Source of the DNA: Cerioporus squamosus
Taxonomy: Eukaryota; Basidiomycota; Agaricomycetes; Polyporales; Polyporaceae
Reading direction: 5' to 3'
NCBI GenBank assembly: GCA_022592435.1
Contig: JABYQS010000066.1
Span: forward strand, 124,001-188,000
DNA: 64,000 bases
Shown here: positions 55,248 through 64,000 of the stretch, in pieces
Layout: every line of letters starts with the position of its first letter
Numbering within the stretch: the stretch's first letter is position 1
Position numbers and translations under genes: made by a program
The notes under the pieces: model-generated
Seen by the model: the letters and a program-made list of their open reading frames with translations, nothing else
What the model was told of the DNA's origin: nothing
Database searches by the model: none

Positions 55248-58200
55248 TCAGAACCCGGCATAGCGACCCCTGTCGTACATACGGTCTACATAGTCTTCGA
55301 AATCAGAATCCTCTTCGTCCCACGGATCATTGTCCCTGTTCGCAAATCGTACCCGCCGCTGCTCGCCCTCTACTTCTGCAAGTTCCACCTCCGCCTCCGA
55401 GTCCGAGTCCGAGTCCTCTTCGTCGGGATCGTGCTGCTCGAATAGCTCCTCGTCTGCGTCCTCATCCACTCCTTCGGCATCTTGTGCAACCATCATCTCG
55501 ACGTCCTCATCCTCCTCGTCCTCGATTGCGTCGCCAGCAGGCACAGTCTCGTCTGGCTCCGGCTCGCCGCTCGCCACGCTGCCCTCCGTAAGCTCCTCCG
55601 AGCTGTCGTCGTCGTCGTCGTTGACGGCATCGCTCTGACCCGAACCAAGGGTGTGGACCGGCGAACCGTCCCTCGAGTCCGTGTCGTCCGCATCTGAGCT
55701 GGGAGAAGCCCGGTTTCGAGCGGGCACCCGGAACTTATGCTGGCGAGACGCTTCGACGTCAATGCCGACTCCCTTGTGCCCGATCCCGCCGCCGTGATGC
55801 CGCATGAAGATATCGCGATCAGCGAACCTACGCAGGAGATGGTCAGTACGGAAGGAATAGACAGACACGAACCATGTCAGTAGTACATACATGGAGACCT
55901 CAAAGTAGGCATAGTCCCGGTTCTCGTCGACCTCGTCCGCGATTGGCAGCTTGCGTGCAAGTCTTGAGGGCCCGAGAAGCTCTTCAGTCAACCCTTGACT
56001 GTGGCAAGGGAGAAGGTAGGCAGCCCGGATGATGTCGTCCGGGTCGACGAAGCTGAATGGCACATTGTCAGGCTCGTTGGCATCTACGAAGTGGACTCGC
56101 TGTTGTCGGCGGTGCTGGAACCCGGACGGGCGTGTCGTGTCGCGTGTGAACCACCGGACCCAGAGAAATTCAACGCGCTGCCACTTGCGATTTGCGCGGG
56201 TCGAGTTAGGGCCCACATACCGAGCATTGACGTGTAGGATACCGATGACACGCGCAAACCAGAAGGGCCCCGCTGATTTGTCCCACTCTGGAGCGAGCAC
56301 CATGACGTCGGCCTGATTGAGCGGGCTGATGGGATCTTGTTCGCGACGGAGATCGTATGAAGTATGGTTGAGGCGGAGCATCTTGTGGGGATACATCTTG
56401 TCGTCGAGTATCTGTACGCCATCGAGCTGCTCAGGACTGAAGTCTTCGGGCTCCGTGAACGTGTCACCGCCAAGCAGTCTGACAGCAACATGCTCGTAAA
56501 GGTGCGGGATGAACCCCTGCAAACTCATTAGTACTTATACGACTCGCCGTAGGTCTCCATGATCATGGGTTGCTCACCTTGGTAGCAGGGTCGTGTGCAT
56601 TCTGGGCTGTCCATTCCCGCAAGCTGATCGGGTTGCGCTGAGACTGCGAGATCCGGTAGTGATCGGAGGGTGACATGGGGACTACACGCTTCTGACCAGC
56701 AGCAGTGCGTGGGAGAGGCTTGGTACCGGATCGCTCGTGAGCTTCCGCGAGTGCGAGCGCGGCCCTCCTGTCAAGGTCCTTCCGCAGAGAGGGAGCGACG
56801 AAGTCAGGGTCTTGAGGCCGTAGGTCAGCCAACGCGCTCGTGTTCCGGATGTTCTCTGCGATTTGTATCTCGTAGTCGACCTTGTTCGTGCGGTCGTGCT
56901 CGTGTTTGACGTGCTTGTGCTCGACCTCACCCTGATTGCTGTCAGCAGGATCTTCTGTATGACAAGCCAAGTTAACGATGCTTACAATCTCTGTAGTCGA
57001 GTTGTCAGTGGGACCGGAGCGCTGGATATACTCGGTGTGATCGCCGAGGCTGTGAAACTTGACTGTGTTGATGACGTTGAACTGGACAGTGCGCCTGCCC
57101 GCGTCGCTTGAGGCATCCGGATTCTTCTTCTTCTGGCGGCGTACTCGCGCTTCCGATTCAGATGGAAGTTCTACTACGTTGTGTCGCTGGCATGTCGTCG
57201 CAGCGAAAGTCTTGACGGCGTCGTACATGTGCTTGGTCGCGTGCTTCATGTTCTCCAGCGTCACGTCATGGTGCATACGTAGTTTGGCAAGCGCGTGCCA
57301 ATTGGCAAGCTCAAAGAGCATGTCGGCGACGGTCTCGCCGTCTTGCAGTGGCAACAGGCCATCAATAGCTGGAAGCATGACCTGGGAAGCAAGGAAAATT
57401 AGTGTGATACATGATGGAAGACGGCATCAGCTCACGATGAGGTAAGCCTCGTAGTCTCGGGCGGCCAGCTTCTTGCGCGCGGATGCGTCCTGCCAGAACC
57501 GCCGCACCTTGTCGCGGCCCCACGTCGGCATCGCTCGCATGCTGAGAGTATCACGCCCGAGTAAGCAACGAAACACAGGATGAACAAGATGAACGTACCG
57601 CCGGTCAAACTCCTTCACAACAAGATCACCCTGCGCGTGCAGGAGGCGCATGAGATGAATGAATATTCCCTTCCAGACGCCGAGGTCGAACTCGTGCATC
57701 AAGTCGGGCACAAGCATGTCATATACATCGAATCCATACTGCGCGAGACGGATCGAGAACGCGCTCTGCAGAGTATCAGTAAGGCATCTCAAGACAGCTC
57801 AGCGGACGTACCTGGATCGGGTTTAGGGACTTCTCATGGAGCAATCCCTTGATGAGCTTCCCAGCGGGCGAGTAGCCCTTGAATAGAGCTCGACGAGCCT
57901 TCTTGATGAGTGCTTGGTTCGCCGGGGTGTCCTGCCGCTTAGCGGCGCGCCGCCGATCATCCTCTTCGCTTCCCGCATGGGCGATCTCATCCATCCGCGT
58001 ATAACACCGCGGACACATGCAAAGTGCCAGCGGTTTCAAGGCCGCAATTAGAATCCTGCAGCGAGTGGTCAGCCAAGCAAGGACAAGACACCAAGCAGGT
58101 ACATACTTCTCAGGGTAGTCGGCGGAGTAGGTGAAGAACCGAGGGAACAGACGGCGGACCACTCCGTCGCCACACTTCAGGAGGATGCCGTCCCGGTACG

Positions 58201-60041
58201 CGGTCATAAAATCCTCGTCGAGGAGCATCAGCCAGATGCGGCAGAAGAGCTCCCGTTTACAGAACTTGAGGGTGTCCGCGGTTGGCATCGCGCCGTAAAC
58301 CTTCTCATACGCGTCTTTGATGTCGTCGGGGAGCTGAAAACAATTGGATCCCAGTGAGTGATTGGGAGATTGTGGAGGAAATCAGAAGGTCACGCACGCT
58401 TGGAATGTACGCGACATGATGCGCAGCGAACTCTGATGGACGCCCACGCACATACTTCGAGATGTTCCCGAAGTACATGTAAATAGGCCAGAGCTTCGCA
58501 TTGCCGAATTGCGACAGGCAAGTCTCGTCCGACCACAATAGGAGTGGAAGGATGGCATACTCGACATCCTCCTCGCCTTTCACATGGGGCATCTTGCGGA
58601 TCTTCTCGTCCTCGTCCAGCATCGCGTCCGAGTTATAGCAGTCCGTGAGCACGCGGAGAGGTTGCGGCGGCCCGGATGGGGGTGATGGCGAACACGAGGG
58701 CTCGGGACTCCCGGGACTGCGAGACTCGCGAGGGGGTGGAGAGGAAGGCTCTGACGGGATGTCTGATGTTGCCTGTGACTCCGGGGTCGGAGTTCCCAAA
58801 TTGAGCGACGAAGGACACGGAGAGGATGGCGTGAATGGAAATGGTGTGCTGCCCGGAGAGCGAGGAGGATTCCAAAACATCTTGCTAGGAATCCAGTGGT
58901 AGTCCTTCACAAAGCGCGAGTGAGGATCCGAAATAACACCGGTGATGAGGTCGACAAGACGACGGTGGATGACACCGTGGATCGTGATCTGTGCGGCGAC
59001 GGCCTCGGACGCGTATGAAACTCGGGTCTTCGGTACAGGCATTGAGACCGATGTCTCGTACCAGCCATGCTGAGGAACGAACAGATCCTTGGTGTTGAGC
59101 CACTGCTCGAGCAGCCGATCGGCCTTCTTGGCACTGAAGCCCTCTATGTCCGCAACCGTGAACCCCTTTGACGTGATGACAGCGAGGAGGTCGTCGAAGC
59201 GTTGATTGGATAGCACGCTGCTGCCCCGACCGTAGAACCAATCGACAAGACGAAACTGTGAGACATTGTCCCCGAAAGGGCCAAGCTTGCGGGCATCGTC
59301 GTCGTTGCGGTTCGCGGGTGTGCGCTGCGTGAGCCAAGCGATGCTCTCGTAACGCGGGCCTTCCTGCTCCACCGGCTTCTCGTGGTTAGGTGCATTGGCC
59401 ACGGACTCGAGGGTGAATCCTGCCTCCGGGTCATGTTTCGGCAGCCTTGTGAAGCACCTGAACAGCCCGAAAGCGTCCTCGTGCGTGAACCAGTCGTCTG
59501 CACCGGCCTGATCTTGAGAAGCTGCGGGTGAGGGCGTTGGGGATGGGGTGGGGGTACGCATGGGTGCCGGGATCGCTGCGCCCCACTGTGACAACACAGT
59601 GCTCGCGCCCGACGGGACGAAGTCTTCGAACTTGCCTGCTGGGAACCGGACGCTGCGCCCGGAGCGTGTCGAGAATGGGGGAGGGCTCGGAGCCCGGGGA
59701 GGACTCGGGGCAGGAGGTAGGCTTGGGGCGCGAGGAGGGCTCGGAGCACGGGGAGGACTTGCAACGCGGCGGCGTGGAGCATGGCCTCGCTGAGACTGCA
59801 TGTATGCGGATTAGTTTGTGAGCAGAGTGCAAATAAGGCCTGAGAGCACCTGTTCAGCCTCGGCGTAGTCTCCTGCTTCATTTAATCGAGCTCTTTTGCG
59901 TGCATACCGGAGGGTGTCGAGCTCTCGTTGTTCAGCAAGCGCGGTGATGGCGGCGATGCGGCCTTTGCATTTGTGCTTGCCAAGTGCGGAGGCACTCGCC
60001 GCCGTCGCTGTGCATCCGGGAGTCTTGCAGTGGTAGAGCAT
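55248..60041 (-). CDS. Plavaka-like transposase, intact, 1429 aa
   Basis: Ten exons (60041-59850, 59795-58398, 58333-58107, 58055-57812, 57765-57599, 57541-57436, 57381-56986, 56931-56578, 56516-55891, 55827-55248) close in frame. The N-terminus has a CxxxxC...H...C finger-like motif (YHCKTPGC, GKHKC). A long Pro/Ser-rich linker leads to the catalytic region: LLLWSDETCLSQFGNAKLWP (Asp about residue 487), FFTYSADYPEK, CMCPRC, VPDLMHEFDLGVWKGIF (Asp about 708), LFELANWHALAKLRMH and GEVEHKHVKHEHDRTNK (Glu about 914). These align with SDKT, DLLHQ and EAKHIK of the Plavaka protein at 5893-9507, suggesting a shared DDE-type fold. The C-terminus holds an FADRDIFMRHHGGGIGH motif and a long acidic tail. 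I infer cut-and-paste transposase activity. Confidence 0.85.
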
Positions 60042-60387
60042 GGCGAATGAGAGCGGGAGGGCGTCGTTGGCGTCGTCGGCGTCGCTGTTGTCGGTGTTGT
60101 CGAGACGATGTCAGAGAGCAGCGCTAAGGCTGCGAGATCACGTTGGCGGCGCGTCTGACGCGTCTGTGGCGCGGGCGCTTTGGGAATGACGCCATTGCCG
60201 CCACAAACGCGATGCGCGTTCGTCATGTGACCGCATATACTCTGTTTCTGGTCGCAGGGACTTTGCCCTCTGGCTCCTCCGTCTCGCTGGGGTATATAGG
60301 TGGACGCATCCCGCATCCTCACCCTCATCTCTCTCTCCTTCGCTCCGTCACCATCCATCTTCTCCGCCATCCTCGTTCCTCTCTACC
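60042..60387. promoter_or_regulatory. Shared divergent promoter of element 2
   Basis: A 346-bp gap between the two start codons, almost the same as the 342-bp gap in element 1. A TATATA word near 60293-60298, about 90 bp before the DUF6698 start, is a candidate TATA box for the rightward gene. An inverted word (CGATGCGCGTTCG) lies near the middle. Confidence 0.55.
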
Positions 60388-62238
60388 ATGCCCAAAGGTG
60401 GTGCCGCTGCCTTCTACCAGCCCTCCAAGGATGCGGCCAAGGCTTCTTCCAAAGGTCGCAAGCCTTCAACGCCGCCCAAGTCGAGTGAGCCGCCCGAGTC
60501 GCCCAAGAAGAAGAAGAAGAAGGCAAAGGCGAAAGCGAAGGAACCGACTCCGCCACCCGAGGATGGCTCCGAGGAGGAGGACGAGGAGGACGAGGAGGAC
60601 AAGCCTGCGCCCAAGCCACAAAAGCGAGGTCGCGGATCTTCTCGGAGCTCGCCCCCGCCAGCCAAGAAGCCTCGTCCCTCGTCGGAGCCTCCAGCACTCA
60701 AGCCAGTCGGCGCAGCTTGGGGCAAGGCCATGTACGCCCTCGACCCGACTGCTAAGTGAGTCTGACCGGTTGATTGCCATACGATGCTGACTATATGCTC
60801 CCCTACAGTGAGCAAACTCGCATCTCGCAGAAGTTTGAGAAGCTCTACATGGCCGTGCGTCTCATAACGCGTCTCGGAAGCCTCGCGACCAACTACCTCA
60901 ATGTCATTGTGAGCGGCATCACGACCTATGGCGTCCCCGATGAGCTGCATCCTGTGTGGTACGTATCCACGCGCATATATACACCCTTGACTGACCCTTT
61001 TGTCCACACAGGGACTGCAAGACATACAACGACATCGCCGAATCGTACCTACACTTTCCGCTCTTCCTCGAGTGGTTTCCCAACATCGAGCCCAACATCG
61101 ACTGGCTGCACGAGAACCCCGACGTCGTGTCACGTTTGGCTGACTTTGTGAGTGTTCTCGCATTTGTTCAGTGAACCTTCTGACGTTTTGCAGGTCGAGA
61201 AGGTCGCCATCAAGGTCCGTGGCGACGATCTCGCCCGTCTCCGTCCCATGATCATCAAGCTCGCGCGCATTCCGAATGTCGACAACGTCCTCGACAGCAA
61301 GGCCAACCGCGGCTGGGAGAGCCCTCTCACAGGAGAGCTGCTCGTCCCTGTTCGATTCCTCGCTCGGTTCCGGAAGGACCCCGCGGCGTATGTCGAAGGA
61401 CTCTCTTCATGTCATGCGCTAACTTGTATGTTTTGTCTATAGATTCTGTCGCCTCGCAAAAAAGGGCGAGATCCATATCTTCTCTGGAGACTGGCCCGTT
61501 CTGCTCTATGATATGCAGAAGTACAAGGCTGGAGATTTCAAGACCGGACTGCTCCAGAGCCCGGTCTTGGAGGCGGTAAGCGTCTACATGATATTAAGTC
61601 CATGGCTAACTTCGCAATTTTAGGCGTTCAGACTGTTGTTCATCAGCAAGACGTTCGCCGAGGGCAACGACGTAGATCAAGGTGGTAAGGGCCAGCCACC
61701 GATCGCTAAAAAGTACGGCATGAAGTCGGTTACACTCGGGAGCATTATCTACACGGCAGTATTGGTGCGTTGTCGTCGGACATGCTCCCGCACTTGGCTG
61801 ATCATCCGTCCACAGGCGCGCTCATGCCTGACGTCGTTCTCTGAATGGAAAGAGAACGACGGCTTGTTCTGGAACTGTCATGAGTTCGCGGTGTCTCTCT
61901 TCGAGTTCGCGTACCTCAACGCGGACTGGTGCGACGAGCTGCTCGCATGGTGGACAAAGTACTTATGCTGTCCCATGTTGCGGTAACTGAATGCTGACGT
62001 CTTTCACAGGAGAATGTTCGGATCTTCCACCGAAAACGACGAAGAAGTCATGGCTGAGATCCAGGAGACCGCGCACGCAGTCGCCATCCGGACTCAGTGC
62101 ACCGGGCGCCGCAAGCGTGCCACTGCGCCGCAGACTCCTCCGCGCAGCCCTTCTCCTGCAAAGGACGCTGACGCGACCGCGGACGACAGCAACCCGCAGG
62201 CTGGAAACGACGAGCTCGAGTACGCTGACCCGGCTTGA
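60388..62238 (+). CDS. DUF6698 companion gene of element 2, 497 aa
   Basis: Eight exons (60388-60755, 60809-60958, 61012-61147, 61194-61387, 61443-61575, 61624-61764, 61816-61958, 62010-62238) close in frame. Residues 1-120 are a Lys/Pro/Ser-rich, acidic-patched disordered head with nuclear-localisation-like clusters (KKKKKKAKAKAK, PAKKPR). The remainder matches the fungal DUF6698 domain: RLITRLGSLATNYLNV, FVEKVAIKVRGDDLARLRPM, GWESPLTGELLVPVRFLARF, IFSGDWPVLLYDMQKY and a final helical block WKENDGLFWNCHEFAVSLFE. The tail is Ser/Pro/Asp-rich. DUF6698 has no known activity. Its position inside the element, sharing a promoter with the transposase, suggests a role in transposition or its control (inference). 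Confidence 0.82.
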
Positions 62239-63063
62239 GCTCTCCTCGTAGGTCGCGATCCCCTGCACGCTGCTTGACGACCATCTGAGTAGAACTGACT
62301 TCTTCGTATCGCAGCTTCTCAACTTCTAGCCCCGCGCAATCGCTCTCGGGTTCTCCCACCCCTCGCGCTCAGTTTCACGCTCGCGTTCGCACCCGGCCTT
62401 GGACTCGTCACTCGCACGTCTTCGCTCGCCGTCTGGACTCGGCGCTCGCATCTCTGTTGGACTCAAGGCTCGCACCAGCTGTTTCGCTCTCGCTTCGCTC
62501 AAGATGTCTCGCATTGGTCTCCTATTCGTGCTCGCGCTCGTTCTTGGTCTCGCACTCGCTCTCTTGCCCATGGACGCGCTCTCGGACTTCACGCTACAGT
62601 AATATAAGATTGTTGTTGTTCCGTACATTGCTCCCGAATAATACCGTGCCTTTGCGTTCCTCACATGTGCGCGCCGTGCCTGACCCAGATCGACCAGACG
62701 ACCGCCCAATCCCAGTCCCGCCGGATCGCCCGCTCGTGCATCGCCCCGCATACCTAGCTGGACTGCCGGTGATGAATGGTAGACCGTCCCCTTGGCTTCT
62801 AGAGTGGGCGATAGTAAATGGTAGAACCCCCACCAGCCTTCGGTAGAGCTCGATAGAGCCCTCGCACGGTTTCTACAGAGCCCGATAGAAGGCTGGTGGC
62901 TGCTCTACAATGCTCTACCGTGCACCCTAGTGCTCTGACTGGGGCTCGGTAGAGCTCGACTGGTATCCGCAGCTTTCATCATGTGCTGACGGGTCACTAC
63001 GGGCTCTATATCTGACTACGAGGGCTATAGTGTACTAGGTTATCCATTGCCGATTTCCCGATG
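62239..63063. repeat. Right subterminal region of element 2, iterated TAGAGC words
   Basis: Non-coding. Between about 62780 and 63020 it carries repeated words on both strands (GGTAGAGCTCGATAGAGCCC, CTACAGAGCCCGATAGAA, CTCTACCG, GGTAGAGCTCGACT, GGGCTCTATATC). Such iterated subterminal words are typical binding sites of DNA transposases. Related words (CTGTAGAGGTCTGTAGAGCC) occur near the left end at 55031-55051. Confidence 0.6.
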
Positions 63064-64000
63064 GATGAATCGTAGCCGCGGATGGCCGCTTGTGGCGATG
63101 GACGCCGGTGTACTCGGCGTGGGCGTCATACACACGGAGGAGGGGTTGTATGCCAGGCTGGAAGACGGGATGGGTGCTGTGCCAATGATTAGACAGTGGG
63201 CCGGGAATAGTACGGCCTATCCACGTACCGTCTGGCAGGTATGTCACCCAACGACAAACCGATACCGCCATCAGCCAGCCAGAGAGTATCGAGGTCAGCT
63301 GTGCTATTGAGCTGGGACAACGGTGTGGATGTGTTGGGCATATATAAGAAGCAGGACGCATAGTTCGACGAATGTGTCCCGGCGTTGAAGAGGACGGGCG
63401 AGGCCGGTGTGAAGAGATGGCGGGACAGCGCATCGTACGTGCGGATGACGAGGTTGAGGTCAGGGGCATGGGCCACAAGCGCGACACGCATGTAAAGGTA
63501 CTGCGGTCGTTCAATCACGCGCCCGTCGACGCGAAGCAGGTAGGTGTGGGCTAGAGCGCGAACCGAGGTACTGCGGCCAGAGGTGAGTTTGCGACGATGA
63601 GGCAGGACAGCGAACAAAGCGCACTAAGTGAAGTCGAAGTCGCGCGAATGGACGACGGCATCGTCGATGTCGGTAGCCATGCGCTTGACGAGATCGACAA
63701 AGGTCGGCCGGAAGGGACTGGGGGAGACTACCGTGCACGGTCAGTACAAGGAAGCAACAACAACAACAAGAAGCGTGTTACCGGTCGCATAGCGTTCCAC
63801 CCAGGCGGAGAATGTCTTGTCGGTGACCTTGTGCAGGGAAGCAACGAATACACGACCGGCAAGGGTAGAGAAGTGAGGGTGTTTCGTGCAAGAAGCGGCA
63901 ATGCTCGACGCCGTGTGGACCTGCAGAGCTGCGTCAACGAGGTGGCAGGACAGGTGGAGACAGACAAACCAGCAGGTCGTGCGCCGACACCTGAGCGACG
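63064..64000 (-). pseudogene. RNR1: Ribonucleotide reductase large subunit, 5' part (continues past the window edge)
   Basis: Minus-strand exons: from beyond the right edge to 63782, 63727-63625, 63570-63229 and 63176-63064. The protein reads ...FVASLHKVTDKTFSAWVERY, FVDLVKRMATDIDDAVVHSR, VDGRVIERPQYLYMRVALVA, SPVLFNAGTHSSNYASCFLY (with the first active-site Cys), WLADGGIGLSLGDIPA and RVYDAHAEYTGVHRHKRPSA, then hits the transposon end at 63063. These blocks are the N-terminal ATP-cone junction and the start of the R1 barrel, and the gene resumes at 54909 on the far side of the element. The true start lies outside the window. Confidence 0.85.

Larger units (their letters stand above)
54910..63063. 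mobile_element. Plavaka-like DNA transposon, 8154 bp, with DUF6698 companion (element 2)
   Basis: The ends are imperfect inverted repeats: CGTCGGGAAAACG at 54910-54922, and CATCGGGAAATCG as the complement of 63051-63063, with further shared words inside (GCA[G/A]TGGAT, TAGT, ACAC). GA flanks both sides (TC on the coding strand), a 2-bp target duplication. It interrupts the ribonucleotide reductase exon; removing the element and one TC gives a continuous frame (T-I-H-L-P-V-W-H). It carries an intact leftward transposase (55248-60041) and an intact rightward DUF6698 gene (60388-62238), head-to-head. Intact genes and a clean junction indicate recent insertion. Confidence 0.85.

Noticed and set aside
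55330..55638. Ser-rich 102-codon plus-strand frame
   Set aside because: It is the antisense of the acidic (GAG/GAC-rich) transposase tail; poly-Ser is the expected mirror.
54910..63063. Classification as a KDZ (Kyakuja-Dileera-Zisupton) element, or a TET/JBP gene as cargo
   Set aside because: I see no KDZ CxC motifs or 2OG-Fe dioxygenase motifs; the transposase motifs and TIR core fit a Plavaka-like element and the cargo is DUF6698.
1..64000. CRISPR arrays, operons, prokaryotic signals
   Set aside because: The sequence is intron-rich fungal nuclear DNA; no regularly spaced direct repeats were seen.

Overview
The window is nuclear DNA of a filamentous basidiomycete, most likely a wood-decay Agaricomycete of Polyporales type. 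The evidence is many short (about 50-60 nt) GT-AG introns with CTGAC-like branch points, a DUF6533 membrane-protein array, Plavaka-type DNA transposons, DUF6532 and DUF6698 companion genes, and tRNA genes with introns. Exon models were built by eye from splice sites, reading phase and family similarity. Most close exactly in frame: DUF6533-A 347 aa, SDR 320, RRT8-like 293, chitin deacetylase 487, Sec1 749, RhoGEF 1456, PB1-ZZ 995, MED4 270, S10 peptidase 659, DSP 231, transposase 1429, DUF6698 497, small hypothetical 118.

Layout. 0-18 kb: three tandem DUF6533 paralogues (A, B, C). A 7.0-kb transposon lies between A and B, and two copies of a 244-bp MITE lie nearby, one inside an exon of C. 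18-34 kb: tRNA-Arg, a short-chain dehydrogenase, an RRT8/CysZ-like membrane protein, a GPI-type chitin deacetylase, the exocytic SM protein Sec1 and a Rom2-type Rho1 GEF. The last three fit secretion and cell-wall biology. 34-51 kb: a carnitine acetyltransferase with two apparent single-base frameshifts, tRNA-Pro, a small unknown protein, a PB1 plus ZZ-finger (NBR1/p62-like) protein, Mediator subunit MED4 with a 1.1-kb intron, a serine carboxypeptidase and a dual-specificity phosphatase. 52 kb: a probable U1 snRNA gene. 53-64 kb: a ribonucleotide reductase large-subunit gene on the minus strand, split by an intact 8.15-kb transposon and running off the right edge of the window.

Most notable: (1) the two large transposons have the same plan, a transposase and an unrelated companion gene (DUF6532 or DUF6698) head-to-head across a gap of about 345 bp, with related terminal repeats (CATC[A/G]GGAAA); (2) all three DUF6533 paralogues appear to need two separate 2-nucleotide micro-exons; (3) deleting the 8.15-kb element plus one TC target duplication rejoins the ribonucleotide reductase frame exactly. 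Several loci are broken (DUF6533 B and C, the first transposase, the RNR gene, possibly the carnitine acetyltransferase). Single-base breaks could be sequencing errors and are flagged as such.
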